Source of the DNA: JAGVSZ01 sp035456405
GTDB taxonomy: Bacteria > Pseudomonadota > Gammaproteobacteria > Burkholderiales > SG8-39
Assembly: GCA_035456405.1 (NCBI GenBank)
Contig: DATIDG010000084.1
Coordinates: 1-64,000 of the forward strand
Direction of reading: 5' to 3'
Length of the DNA stretch: 64,000 nucleotides
Shown: piece after piece, positions 41,062-50,139 of the stretch
How positions within the stretch are numbered: the stretch's first letter is position 1
How the letters are laid out: every line of letters begins with the position of its first letter
The notes under the pieces: generated by a model
The model's input: only the letters and a program-made list of their open reading frames with translations
What the model was told of the DNA's origin: nothing
Databases searched by the model: none
Program-made: the position numbers and the translations under genes

Positions 41062-43050
41062 TTAGAAGTGTATGCCCCGCATGAGGTTCGACACGGCGAT
41101 CATGTCCGGCGTCGCCGCCGGCGTGATCTCGTCCTTCTTGCCCGCAGCCGCCGCCGAGTCGGGGAACATGCGGAAGGTCGTGTTCATGATGACCTGCGCC
41201 ACCCGCGGCAGCAGCGCGTGTAGCACCTCCCCGAAGACGCCGAGCCGGGTGGCGATCCGGACCGGCCTGTAGACGATCCCCTCGACCACCAAGTCGGCCG
41301 CCTCTTCCGGCGTGAGCGTCGGGACCTGGTTGTAGATCTTGGTCGGCGCGATCATCGGCGTCTTCACGAGCGGCATGTTGATGGTCGTGAACTGGATCCC
41401 CATGTCGGCGAACTCGGAGGCGGCGCAGCGCGTCCATGCGTCGAGGGCGGCTTTGGAGGCGACGTACGCCGAGAAGCGCGGCGCGTTCGTCAGCACCCCG
41501 ATCGACGAGATGTTGATCACGTGCCCGCGGCGCTTCTTGACCATCATCGGCAGCAGGCCGAGCGTGAGCCGCAGCGCGCCGTAGTAGTTGACCGACATGG
41601 TGCGCTCGAAGTCGTGGTAGCGGTCGAACGAGTTCTCGATCGCGCGCCGGATCGAGCGGCCGGCGTTGTTCACGAGGATGTCGACGCCGCCATGATTGTC
41701 CTCGAGTTTGCGCACCAGCTCCTCGCACTGGCCGGGGTCGGAGACGTCGACCGAGTAGGTAACGACCGAGTGGCCCCTGGCCGTGATGTCCTTCTTGGCC
41801 GCGGCGAGCTTCTCCGGGTCGCGCGCGATGATGAGCGTGGTGGCGCCGGCGGCGGCGACCTTGTGCGCGGTCGCGAGCCCGATCCCGGAGGATCCGCCGG
41901 TGATGAGCACCACCTTCCCCTTCACCGTGCCCTTGAGGGTGCGGTCGATCCTCAGATCCGGGTCGAGGTGGCGCTCCCAGTAGTCCCACAGGCGCCACGC
42001 ATAGGTCTCCAGCGCGGGGACCTCGATACCGGACCCCTTCAGCGCGGCGGTCGCCTCGCGGCAGTCGAACCGCGTCGGGTAGTTGACGAACGTCAGGATG
42101 TCCTCGGGCAGTCCGAGATCCTTCATGACCGCCTTCTGGATCCGCCTGACCGGCGTGAGCGCCATCAGTCCCTTCTTGATGCCCTTCGGGATGAAGCCGA
42201 AGAGCGCGGCGTTCACGTAGAGCGACATGGCCGGCGCGTGCCCGGCCTTCGCGAACGTGTTCAGGACCTCGCCGACGCGCCGCGGGGACGGGTCGACCAG
42301 GTGGAAGCACTTGCCGTCGAGGCCCTTCTTGTGCGCGATGTGATCCATCGCGGCGACCACGAAGTCGACCGGGACGATGTTGATCCGCCCGCCCTCCAGG
42401 CCGATGGTCGGCATCCACGGCGGCAGCAGCTGGCGCGTGCGCTGGATGAGCTTGAAGAAGTAGTACGGGCCGTCGATCTTGTCCATCTCGCCGGTGCGCG
42501 AATCTCCGACCACGATGCCGGGGCGATACACGCGCCAGGGCACCTGGCAATCCTGGCGCACCAGCTTCTCGGACTCGTGCTTGGTCGAGAAATAGGGATG
42601 GTCGAGCCCCTCCGCCTCCTCGAACATGTCCTCGCGGAACACGCCTTCGTACAGGCCGGCGGCGGCGATCGAGCTCACGTGGTGGAAGCAGCCGGCGCCG
42701 ATCTCGTTCGCGAAGAGGACGGTGTTCTTGGTGCCCTCGATGTTGGCGATGCGCTGCGACTCCTCGTCGGCGCTGAGGTCGTACACCGCAGCAAGGTGGA
42801 AGAAATGCTTGATCTTGCCCTCGAGCTTCTTCCTTTCGGCGGACGTGATCCCCAGCCCAGGCAGGGCGAGATCGCCCCGTACCGCGATCGCGCGGGTTTC
42901 GTCGACGCCCCAGTAGTCGAGGAGATCGGCGATGCGCTTGGCCGACCGGTCGCGCACCAGGAAGTGGACGGTCGTGCCCTTGCGCTCGAGGATCTTGCGG
43001 ACGAGCCGCTTGCCGATGAAGCCGGTCGCACCGGTGACGAAGTAATGCAT
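41062..43050 (-). CDS. Bimodular fatty acyl-CoA reductase (alcohol-forming), SDR fusion
   Basis: A 662-residue protein with two Rossmann units. Residues 1-~370: extended SDR with TGATGFIG (6-13) and YFSTK (153-157). Residues ~375-662: classical SDR with TGGSSGIG (384-391), NNAG (461-464), SS (515-516) and Tyr529-Lys533. The order, length and long conserved stretches (IGVLTNAPRFSAYV, PLVKTPMIAPTKIY, MRGI at the end) match the Marinobacter alcohol-forming fatty acyl-CoA reductase of 661 residues, which makes fatty alcohol for wax ester. ATG 43050 follows AAGGAGG. It is divergent from the phasin gene. Confidence 0.85.
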   Translation of the reverse strand: MHYFVTGATGFIGKRLVRKILERKGTTVHFLVRDRSAKRIADLLDYWGVDETRAIAVRGDLALPGLGITSAERKKLEGKIKHFFHLAAVYDLSADEESQRIANIEGTKNTVLFANEIGAGCFHHVSSIAAAGLYEGVFREDMFEEAEGLDHPYFSTKHESEKLVRQDCQVPWRVYRPGIVVGDSRTGEMDKIDGPYYFFKLIQRTRQLLPPWMPTIGLEGGRINIVPVDFVVAAMDHIAHKKGLDGKCFHLVDPSPRRVGEVLNTFAKAGHAPAMSLYVNAALFGFIPKGIKKGLMALTPVRRIQKAVMKDLGLPEDILTFVNYPTRFDCREATAALKGSGIEVPALETYAWRLWDYWERHLDPDLRIDRTLKGTVKGKVVLITGGSSGIGLATAHKVAAAGATTLIIARDPEKLAAAKKDITARGHSVVTYSVDVSDPGQCEELVRKLEDNHGGVDILVNNAGRSIRRAIENSFDRYHDFERTMSVNYYGALRLTLGLLPMMVKKRRGHVINISSIGVLTNAPRFSAYVASKAALDAWTRCAASEFADMGIQFTTINMPLVKTPMIAPTKIYNQVPTLTPEEAADLVVEGIVYRPVRIATRLGVFGEVLHALLPRVAQVIMNTTFRMFPDSAAAAGKKDEITPAATPDMIAVSNLMRGIHF

Positions 43051-43282
43051 GCTCGATCCTCCTTGTACGGCCAGGCCTCGCGGGTGCGCGGTGGGTGCGC
43101 GGGGGGTGGGGCGGCGGATTATAGATCCTGCGAAATCGGCCGGCACCGCCGGCGGGCGCCGCCCGGATTTTAGGGTGTCGGTTCTAGTCCGAGGACCTAG
43201 AATGCCCCTTGAGCGTCGGCAGCAAAGACCGGCGGAATGAGGCCCGCGTCGGCTCGCCGGCCTTCGAGAACTGGAGACAGAC

Positions 43283-43735
43283 ATGGTGAAGAAGCTCAAG
43301 AGACTCGCGGAAGGCGCGTCGGACAACCAGCTTGCGGCGACGGTGCGGGATTCAGCGCAGCAGATCTGGCTCGCCGGGCTGGGTGCGTTCGGGAAGGCGC
43401 AGGCGGAGGGCGCGAAGGTCTTCGATGCCCTGGTCAAGGAAGGCAAGAACCTCGAGGGTCGGACCCGCAAGTTCGCCCAGATGCGAATGGGGTCGGTTAC
43501 CGGGACGGTCGAGAAGGCGGCCACGAAAGCGACGGCTCGCGCGACCGCGACGTGGGACAAGCTCGAGCAGGTGTTCGAAGACCGCGTCGCGCGGGCGCTG
43601 CACAAGCTTGGCGTCCCGACGAACCGCGACATCCAGAACCTCTCGAAGCGCGTCGAGGAACTGACCGCGAGCGTTCGCAAGCTCGATTCGGGGCGCACCA
43701 AGGCCGCTCGCGCGAAGCGCGCGGTGAGAAAGTAA
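43283..43735 (+). CDS. Phasin family granule-associated protein
   Basis: A 150-residue, mostly helical phasin (PhaF/PhaI type): SAQQIWLAGLGAFGKAQAEG is the hallmark start of the granule-binding helix, followed by coiled-coil heptads (QNLSKRVEELTASVRKL) and a short basic tail (AKAARAKRAVRK-like). Phasins coat PHA or lipid inclusions. GGAGA precedes ATG 43283. Its place between the acyl-CoA reductase and a patatin suggests it coats neutral-lipid bodies, PHA granules or both. An inverted repeat TTCTAGTCC/GGACCTAGAA sits near 43183-43202 upstream. Confidence 0.8.
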   Translation: MVKKLKRLAEGASDNQLAATVRDSAQQIWLAGLGAFGKAQAEGAKVFDALVKEGKNLEGRTRKFAQMRMGSVTGTVEKAATKATARATATWDKLEQVFEDRVARALHKLGVPTNRDIQNLSKRVEELTASVRKLDSGRTKAARAKRAVRK

Positions 43736-43764
43736 TCGCCGCCGCGATCCTTGCACTCGACGGG

Positions 43765-44997
43765 ATGACCCCGCCCGAGGTGAAAAAGCGCAGCGCCAAG
43801 ACCGGTCTCGCCCTCGCCGGCGGCGGTCCGTTGGGCGGCATCTACGAGGTCGGTGCGCTCGCCGCGCTCGCCGACAGCCTCGACGGGCTCGACTTCAACG
43901 ACCTCGACGTCTACGTCGGCGTCAGCTCCGGCAGCTTCATCGCCGCCGGCCTCGCGAACGGCATCGCGCCGGTCGAGATGTGCCGAATGTTCATCGAGAG
44001 CGAGTCGCATCGCGAGCCGTTCGCGCCGCACTTGCTGCTGCGACCGGCATTCCGGGAGTTCGCGCGGCGCGCGGCGTTGCTCCCGCCGCTCCTCGCCGGC
44101 TCCGTCTGGCGCTTCCTCACCCAGCCCGGGGCGCATGCGTTCATGGAATCCTTCGCGCAGGTCGGGCGGGCGATACCGACCGGGCTGTTCGACAACGACG
44201 CGATCCACCGCTTCCTGCAGCGCCTGTTTGCGGTGCCCGGCCGGACGAACGATTTCCGCCAGCTGCCGCGCAAGCTCTTTCTCATCGCCACCGACCTCGA
44301 TTCCGGCGTGCCGGTCGCGTTCGGTGCCGAGGGCCACGACCACGTGCCGATCTCGCGCGCGGTCGAGGCGAGCTCCGCGCTGCCGGGCCTGTTCCCGCCG
44401 GTCGAGATCGACGGGCGCTTCTACGTCGACGGCGCGCTCAAGCGCACGCTGCACGCGTCGGTTGCCCTGGAGCACGGCGCGAAGCTCCTGCTGTGCATCA
44501 ACCCGCTGGTGCCCTACGACAGCCGCATTCCGATTGCCGACGGGCGTGCCCCGCGGCGGCTCGTCGACGGCGGCCTGCCGGTGGTGCTCGCCCAGACGCT
44601 GCGCGCGATGGTGTATTCCCGGATGCAGGTCGGGATGCAACGCTACAAGCGCGAGTTCCGGGATGCAGACGTCGTCCTGTTCGAGCCGAACAAGCACGAT
44701 GCCGAGATGTTTTTCACCAACATGTTCAGCTACGCGAGCCGGCGGCGGCTGGCGGAGCATGCCTACCAGAAGACACGCAAGGAGCTGTTCGCTCGGCGCC
44801 ACGTGCTCGCGCCCATCCTCGCGCGCCACGGCGTCGGCATCCGCGTCGACGTGCTGACCGATCCGGACCGGCATCTCGTGCGCGGCATGCGGCGGCGGCG
44901 CCTGCTGATCGCGGCCACTGAGGCGACCGCGCGCCTGGCCGAGTCGCTCGACGACCTCGAGCGCTGGCTGGCGAGCTACGCCCCGGCGCCCGGCTGA
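43765..44997 (+). CDS. Patatin-like phospholipase/lipase
   Basis: A 410-residue serine hydrolase of the patatin fold. The oxyanion loop GGGPLGGIYEVG is near residue 19, the nucleophile Ser54 lies in GVSSG, and Asp222 in YVDGAL completes the dyad. Such enzymes hydrolyse acyl esters in lipids; some bacterial members sit on storage inclusions. It follows the phasin by 29 bp on the same strand. ATG 43765 starts directly before the conserved first strand. Confidence 0.85.
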   Translation: MTPPEVKKRSAKTGLALAGGGPLGGIYEVGALAALADSLDGLDFNDLDVYVGVSSGSFIAAGLANGIAPVEMCRMFIESESHREPFAPHLLLRPAFREFARRAALLPPLLAGSVWRFLTQPGAHAFMESFAQVGRAIPTGLFDNDAIHRFLQRLFAVPGRTNDFRQLPRKLFLIATDLDSGVPVAFGAEGHDHVPISRAVEASSALPGLFPPVEIDGRFYVDGALKRTLHASVALEHGAKLLLCINPLVPYDSRIPIADGRAPRRLVDGGLPVVLAQTLRAMVYSRMQVGMQRYKREFRDADVVLFEPNKHDAEMFFTNMFSYASRRRLAEHAYQKTRKELFARRHVLAPILARHGVGIRVDVLTDPDRHLVRGMRRRRLLIAATEATARLAESLDDLERWLASYAPAPG

Positions 44998-45046
44998 CCG
45001 GCCGGGGCGGCGTGCTATCCTTCGCGCCCCGCCCGAGCCCGCCCGA

Positions 45047-45694
45047 ATGGAGCGCAAGCCGAAGCGCCGCACGCGCGAGCGCATCCTCGAGACGAGCCTG
45101 AAGCTCTTCAACGACTTCGGCGAGCCGAACGTCACCACGACGGTCATCGCCGACGAGCTCGACATCAGCCCGGGCAACCTCTACTACCACTTCCGCAGCA
45201 AGGACGAGATCGTCAACACGATCTTCGGAACGTTCGAGCGCGAGATCGACGGCGTGCTTGCCGCCCCTGCGGCGCGGCAGGCGAACGTGGAGGACATGTG
45301 GCTCTTCCTGCACGTGCTGTTCGAGGCGATATGGAAGTACCGCTTCCTGTATCGCGACCTGAACGACCTGCTGTCGCGCAACCGCCTGCTGGAGGTCCAC
45401 TTCAAGCGCCTGCTCGAGCAGAAGGTCCGCACCGCCACCGCGCTGTGCGAGGGGCTCGCGGCGGGCGGCGAGCTGCGCGCCCGGCGGGGCGAGATCGCCG
45501 CCCTCGCGACCAACATGGTGGTCGTCTCGACCTACTGGCCGTCGTACGAGTACGTGCGCAATCCGCGCAACCTCCAGGAAGGCGAGATGATCGCGCGCGG
45601 CGCGTACCAGGTGATGTCGCTCGTGGCGCCGTTTCTCGCCGACCGCTCGAGGGCGCTGTTCGAGCGGCTGGCGGAGGCATACGTATCGACCTGA
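45047..45694 (+). CDS. TetR family transcriptional regulator
   Basis: A 215-residue repressor-type protein. Residues ~8-55 are the TetR helix-turn-helix (RERILETSLKLFNDFGE, then ISPGNLYYHFRSKDEIV). The rest is a helical ligand domain with EAIWKYRFLYRDLNDLL. It resembles regulators next to fatty-acid and PHA genes. It lies 49 bp after the patatin gene and 25 bp before the TPR gene, in one unit, and is the obvious candidate to control the lipid block in response to an acyl-CoA. Confidence 0.8.
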   Translation: MERKPKRRTRERILETSLKLFNDFGEPNVTTTVIADELDISPGNLYYHFRSKDEIVNTIFGTFEREIDGVLAAPAARQANVEDMWLFLHVLFEAIWKYRFLYRDLNDLLSRNRLLEVHFKRLLEQKVRTATALCEGLAAGGELRARRGEIAALATNMVVVSTYWPSYEYVRNPRNLQEGEMIARGAYQVMSLVAPFLADRSRALFERLAEAYVST

Positions 45695-45719
45695 ACGCCC
45701 GGACGGCGAGGAGAGGCAG

Positions 45720-46502
45720 ATGGCGAAGACGAGCTGGACGAAGTTCCCGCACCCCGAAAAGGCGTACGTGTACGAGGGCGCGAGCCTGAAGAAGCATTGG
45801 GACCGCCTGCACAAGGGCGACTGCGAGCCGTTCCCGAAGGAGGAGGCGGTCCAGGAGGCGTGGCGCGCCTACCATCAGGGCGACTTCGGACGGGCGATCG
45901 AAGAGGGACTGGCCGCGGGCCCGGCGGGATCGAACGTCGCCAACAAGGCCCAGGCGATCTACGCCACGTACCTCGAGAAGGCGGGAGCGAGGAAGGCGAA
46001 GCTTTTCCACGAGGCGATGGAGCGGGGCGAAGAGGCGATGAGCGCGCATCCTCGCGATGCCAACGCGCATTACTTCTACGCGATGGCCGCCGGGCGCTAC
46101 GGGCAGGAGATCTCGATCGCCAAGGCCCTCGCGCAGGGCCTCGGCGGGAAGATCAGGGAGGCCCTGGACAAGGCCGTGAAGCTGCAGCCCAAGCATGCCG
46201 ACGCGCACATCGCCCTCGGGACCTGGCACGCCGAGATCATCGGCAAGGTCGGCGGAATGGTCGGGAAGCTCACCTACGGGGCGAGCAAGGACGCCGCCGT
46301 CGAGCACTTCCAGAAGGCGCTCAAGCTAAATCCGGAGTCGGCGATCGCGCGGATCGAGTACGCGAACGGACTCGTCCTGCTCTTCGGCAAGGACAGGATG
46401 AAGGACGCCGAGAAGCTCTACGCCGAGGCGGCGAAGCAGAAACCGATGGACGCGATGGAGCGCCTCGACGTCGAGGCGGCGAAAGCCGAGCTGGAGGACT
46501 GA
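45720..46502 (+). CDS. Tetratricopeptide-repeat protein (RMD1/regulator-of-microtubule-dynamics-like)
   Basis: A 260-residue soluble, helical protein with TPR-type repeats (AVKLQPKHADAHIALGTWHA, HFQKALKLNPESAIARIEYA). No signal peptide. The start MAKTSWTKFPHPEKAYVYEG is conserved in betaproteobacterial relatives of unknown function. GGAGAGG precedes ATG 45720. It shares the operon of the TetR regulator and converges on the wax synthase gene, 7 bp away. Confidence 0.7.
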   Translation: MAKTSWTKFPHPEKAYVYEGASLKKHWDRLHKGDCEPFPKEEAVQEAWRAYHQGDFGRAIEEGLAAGPAGSNVANKAQAIYATYLEKAGARKAKLFHEAMERGEEAMSAHPRDANAHYFYAMAAGRYGQEISIAKALAQGLGGKIREALDKAVKLQPKHADAHIALGTWHAEIIGKVGGMVGKLTYGASKDAAVEHFQKALKLNPESAIARIEYANGLVLLFGKDRMKDAEKLYAEAAKQKPMDAMERLDVEAAKAELED

Positions 46503-46509
46503 GGCGGCG

Positions 46510-48042
46510 TCAGGCGCCGGACGCTGCGGCGACCGGCGCCGCCGGTCGTGCCTTACGCGGCTTGCGGGTCGCCAGCTTGCGGCGCTTGAGCACCGCCCGC
46601 AGCTCGCGCTCTACGAGCGCCGGGTCGCGCTTCACGTCCCACGGCTCCATCAGGATCGTCATCAGCAGTCGGTCGAACTCCGGCCGGAAATGCGCGATGA
46701 TGTTCTCCGGGTCCGGCACACGCGCCGCGTCGGTGATCAGTCCGAACTGCACGCCGCCGTTGTAGGAGAGGATCGAGACGCCCATGCCGATGTCGCCCGA
46801 CTGCGGCACCCAGAACATGATCTGCTTGAGGCGGGCGCCGGCCATGTAGAGCTGCTCCTGCGGCCCGGGCACGTTCGTCATCACTGCGGTCGCCTTGTTC
46901 GCGAGCAGGTCGAGCACCTGCTGCTGCACCACGTTCGGCGCGATCCCCGCGGCGCCGAGGAGCGCGAACGCAACCACCGCCTGGTACGACCCCTTCAGCG
47001 CCTCCATCCGGTGATGCACCTCGTAGAGACGCGCAAGCGGATTGGCGACGCCGACGGGGAGGAGGAGGGTGACCAGCCCAAACCTGTTGCCGAGGCTGAT
47101 CTCCGACTCGTTCGCGCGCAGGTTCACCGGCACCAGCGCCCGCAGCTCGACGCCCTCGGTGGGGTCGCCCTTGTCCACGAGGTAGCGCCGCAGCGCGCCG
47201 GCGACGGTGGCGAGCAGGACATCGTTCACCGAGCAGTCGAGCACCTTGCCGACCGCCTTCACCTCGTCGAGCGGGACCGGCTCGGTCCATGCGACGCGTT
47301 TCTCCGGTCCCGCCTTGCCCTTGTATCGGGTGCGCGAGTCGTCCGGCATCGTGGCGAGCTGTGCGATTTCGCCGGCGACGCTCGCCGCGATCCGCGCGTA
47401 CTGCACCACCTTCTCCGGGTTGAGCAGGGCCTCGAGGCCCTTTTCCGCAACCTCCCCGGAGACGCGCAGCGCCTGGGCGGCCATGCCGGTGAACGGCTCA
47501 AGGAACTGGCCGAGCAACCCGCCGTCTTCCTGGCGCGCGGCGCGTGCGCGGACCGCCGACCGCCCGCGCGCGACGGGGGCGTTGGGCGAGCCGTCGGTGA
47601 GGGAGAGCATCACCCGGATCAGGGCGATGCCGTCCGCATAGCTGTGGTGGATCCGCGAGACGATCGCCGACCCGCCGTCGTAGCCGTCGACGAGCGTGAA
47701 ATCCCACCACGGGCGGCGCGGGTCGAAGGGCCGCGCAACGAGCTTCGCGACGAAGCGCTTCAGGGCCTCCGGGCCGCCCTTGCCCGGAACGCGCGCCCGA
47801 CGCACGTGCTTCGCCAGATCGAAGCGCGGGGTCTCTTCCCACCACGCCCCGGTCACATCCTCGACCGGCCGGCAGCGGAACCGGTCGAAGCGCGCGAAGC
47901 GCGCCTCGAAGGTGGCCTTCAGCCGCTCGTAGTCGACAGGCTGGTCGAACAGGAGCACGCCGACGATCACCATTCGGTTCGTCGGCCGGTCCATGCGCAG
48001 CCAGGCGGTGTCCACGCTCGACATTCGGCTGCGGTTCGGCAT
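46510..48042 (-). CDS. Wax ester synthase/diacylglycerol acyltransferase (WS/DGAT)
   Basis: A 510-residue acyltransferase that joins acyl-CoA to a fatty alcohol (wax ester) or diacylglycerol (triacylglycerol). The active-site motif HHSYADG is at residues 132-138. Other family marks are VPVNLRA, LGNRFGLVTLLLPV and VMTNVPGPQEQLYMAG, and the C-terminal NGGVQFGLITDA. The C-terminal ~30 residues are basic and Ala/Pro-rich. ATG 48042 is used; ATG 48024 is an alternative. It should take alcohol from the acyl-CoA reductase 3.5 kb away. WS/DGATs are common in actinobacteria and marine gammaproteobacteria, less so in this group. Confidence 0.88.
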   Translation of the reverse strand: MPNRSRMSSVDTAWLRMDRPTNRMVIVGVLLFDQPVDYERLKATFEARFARFDRFRCRPVEDVTGAWWEETPRFDLAKHVRRARVPGKGGPEALKRFVAKLVARPFDPRRPWWDFTLVDGYDGGSAIVSRIHHSYADGIALIRVMLSLTDGSPNAPVARGRSAVRARAARQEDGGLLGQFLEPFTGMAAQALRVSGEVAEKGLEALLNPEKVVQYARIAASVAGEIAQLATMPDDSRTRYKGKAGPEKRVAWTEPVPLDEVKAVGKVLDCSVNDVLLATVAGALRRYLVDKGDPTEGVELRALVPVNLRANESEISLGNRFGLVTLLLPVGVANPLARLYEVHHRMEALKGSYQAVVAFALLGAAGIAPNVVQQQVLDLLANKATAVMTNVPGPQEQLYMAGARLKQIMFWVPQSGDIGMGVSILSYNGGVQFGLITDAARVPDPENIIAHFRPEFDRLLMTILMEPWDVKRDPALVERELRAVLKRRKLATRKPRKARPAAPVAAASGA

Positions 48043-48134
48043 TGTTCGCGATGAGGCGGCGCGGGGCGGGCGGGTCCCTATAATAGCCGAGCGTGCGGGG
48101 CCGCCGCCTCGCAGGAATCGGCAAGGAGGCCATT

Positions 48135-48392
48135 GTGAGCGACCTGAAGAACAAGTTCGCGGACGCCGCGGCCGCGGTGAAGAAGCTCAAGGACGACCCG
48201 GGCAACGACGTGAAGCTGCAGCTCTACGCGCTCTACAAGCAGGGTGCCGAGGGCGACGTGCAGGGCAAGCGGCCCGGCTTCACTGACATGATCGGGCGCG
48301 CAAAGTACGACGCCTGGGCCAAGACGAAGGGGATGTCGCAGGACGAGGCAATGAAGAAGTACATCGACCTCGTCAAGTCGCTCGGAGGCTAG
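48135..48392 (+). CDS. Acyl-CoA-binding protein (ACBP)
   Basis: An 85-residue four-helix ACBP that buffers and delivers long-chain acyl-CoA. Diagnostic segments: LQLYALYKQGAEGDVQGKRP, then MIGRAKYDAWAKTKGMSQDE and KKYIDLV. Length equals that of the eukaryotic family. Translation starts at GTG 48135 after an ideal AAGGAGG; TATAAT at 48079-48084 is the likely -10. Bacterial ACBPs are patchy in distribution; here the gene is divergent from the wax synthase and supports an acyl-CoA-handling locus. Confidence 0.88.
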   Translation: MSDLKNKFADAAAAVKKLKDDPGNDVKLQLYALYKQGAEGDVQGKRPGFTDMIGRAKYDAWAKTKGMSQDEAMKKYIDLVKSLGG

Positions 48393-48401
48393 CGCGGACC
48401 C

Positions 48402-48734
48402 TCAGGTCCGCCTCTTCGCGGGAGCGGCTTTCTTCGCTGCGGGCTTCTTCGCGGCTGGCGCCGCGAAGTACTTGTCGAACTGCTCGTCGATCTCCCGCTC
48501 GATGCGGGGCTTGAGGAACGCGAGCAGGAAGCTGAGCCGCGCCTCGAGGCGCACGTCGTGGTCGGTCACGTGCAGCTCGCCGTGCACGCCGGTGCGCTCG
48601 AAGTGCAGCACGTGACGCTTCCACGCGTACTCGAGGTCGAAGTCCTTCCTCAGCCGCGCGGCGACCTTCTCGGCGGCCGTCCGCGCCTCGTCGAGCGGCA
48701 GCGAGTGGATGCGGCGCACCTTGATGTCGCTCAT
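48402..48734 (-). CDS. Polyhydroxyalkanoic acid system family protein
   Basis: A 110-residue protein of the PHA_gran_rgn type: VRRIHSLPLDEARTAAEKVA, then HVTDHDVRLEARLSFLLAFL, followed by an AAKKPAAKKAAPAKRR tail. Family members are found with PHA granule genes and are predicted to associate with granules; the basic tail may bind DNA, as in PhaF. It converges on the ACBP gene with 9 bp between. A CTAGAAT (-10-like, minus strand) lies near 48784. Confidence 0.8.
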   Translation of the reverse strand: MSDIKVRRIHSLPLDEARTAAEKVAARLRKDFDLEYAWKRHVLHFERTGVHGELHVTDHDVRLEARLSFLLAFLKPRIEREIDEQFDKYFAAPAAKKPAAKKAAPAKRRT

Positions 48735-48879
48735 TGCGGCGTCTCCCGGGACGGCAGCGCCGCGCAGGCGCCGAGGCGACGGATTCTAGATGGAGCGCCG
48801 CGCCTCCGCCACACGGCCGACTGGCAGGGCGCGGCGGCCGGTGTAAGATTCTTGGGCGTGTCTGCCGTTGGGGGTGGCC

Positions 48880-50139
48880 ATGTTGCTTGAAAGCGCTCTC
48901 GGAAAACTGGTGGGGAGCGTCCGCGGGGGCCGGGTCGTGGAGAGCCGGCTCGGGAAGCTCGTCGAGCGGGTCCGTGCGACGGAGCCCGTGCCGCTGCGCA
49001 TCCGCCTCTGGACGGGCCGCAGCTACGAGCTCGGTCCGGATCCCGCCACTACCCTCGTCGTCCCGTCGCCTCGCGCGCTGCGCTATCTCGGATCGCCGGA
49101 CCTGATGAAGCTCGGCGAGGCCTACGTCGAGGGCCACATCGACCTCGAGGGGCGGGTCAGCGAGGCGTTCCATGCCGGAGAACGCTTCGTCCGCGCGGTC
49201 GGGGAGGCAAAGGTGCTCGCGCCGCTCAGGCGCTCGAGGCACACCCGTCGCGTCGACAAGAAGGCGATCGAGTACCACTACGACGTCTCGAACGACTTCT
49301 ATCGGCTGATTCTCGACCGCAGCATGGTCTACTCGTGCGCGTACTACCGCACGGAGGCTGATACGCTCGACGTCGCGCAGGAGCAGAAACTCGATCACAT
49401 CCTCACCAAGCTTCGGCTCCGGCCGGGCGAGCGGCTGCTGGACATCGGGTGCGGCTGGGGTGCGCTCATCATGCGCGCCGTCGAGAAGTTCGGCGCGCAG
49501 GCGGTCGGGGTCACGCTCTCGAAGAACCAGTTCGAGCACGCACGCGACGAGATCCGCGCACGCGGGATCGGCGACCGGTGCGAGGTGCGCCTGCAGGACT
49601 ACCGCGACATCCCGGATGCGGGCGGATACGACAAGATCGCGAGCGTCGGCATGTTCGAGCACGTCGGCCTGAAGAACCTCGTGCCGTACTTCCGGCAGAT
49701 CCACCGCCTCCTGAAGGACGGCGGCCTCGCGCTGAACCACGGGATCACCTCCGTCGATCACGAGAGCCGCGCAGTGGGCATGGGGGCGGGCGAGTTCATC
49801 GAACGCTATGTCTTTCCGTACGGCGAGCTGCCGCACATCGGGCTGGTGCTGCGGGAGATGTCAGCGGCCGGGCTGGAGGTCACCGACGTCGAGTCGCTGC
49901 GCCGGCACTATGCGAAGACCTGCGCGGCATGGGCGGCCAACCTGGAAACGAACGCGGCGCGCGCTCGGGAGATCGCCGGCGAGCGCCGCTACCGGATCTG
50001 GTCGGTCTATCTCGCCGGCTGTGCGTACGGATTCGCCCACAACTGGATCAACATCTACCAGGCGCTCGCGTGCAAGCAGGGCGGGCCCGGGATGAACCCA
50101 CTGCCGCTCACGCGCGAGTTCATGTACGGGGCGGGTTGA
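48880..50139 (+). CDS. cfa: Cyclopropane-fatty-acyl-phospholipid synthase family protein
   Basis: A 419-residue SAM-dependent enzyme that adds a methylene group to unsaturated acyl chains of phospholipids. Marks: HYDVSNDFYRLILD with MVYSCAYY, the SAM site LLDIGCGWGALIM, VGVTLSKNQFEHA and FGMFEHVG-type segment (SVGMFEHVGLKNL). The N-terminal ~120 residues form the lipid-binding domain. ATG 48880 has GGGGGTGG upstream; TTG 48868 is less likely. It closes the lipid block and is followed by a terminator at 50264. Confidence 0.85.
   Translation: MLLESALGKLVGSVRGGRVVESRLGKLVERVRATEPVPLRIRLWTGRSYELGPDPATTLVVPSPRALRYLGSPDLMKLGEAYVEGHIDLEGRVSEAFHAGERFVRAVGEAKVLAPLRRSRHTRRVDKKAIEYHYDVSNDFYRLILDRSMVYSCAYYRTEADTLDVAQEQKLDHILTKLRLRPGERLLDIGCGWGALIMRAVEKFGAQAVGVTLSKNQFEHARDEIRARGIGDRCEVRLQDYRDIPDAGGYDKIASVGMFEHVGLKNLVPYFRQIHRLLKDGGLALNHGITSVDHESRAVGMGAGEFIERYVFPYGELPHIGLVLREMSAAGLEVTDVESLRRHYAKTCAAWAANLETNAARAREIAGERRYRIWSVYLAGCAYGFAHNWINIYQALACKQGGPGMNPLPLTREFMYGAG

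Noticed and set aside
43183..43202. TTCTAGTCC/GGACCTAGAA inverted repeat as a TetR operator
   Set aside because: It also overlaps a TAGAAT -10-like box and has a one-base gap in symmetry; no second copy near other genes of the lipid block was found, so it is only mentioned under the phasin.
43051..45177. An N-terminal extension of the acyl-CoA reductase frame by about 700 codons
   Set aside because: The conserved start MHYFVTGATG has a strong AAGGAGG site, and the upstream frame is antisense to the phasin and patatin genes.
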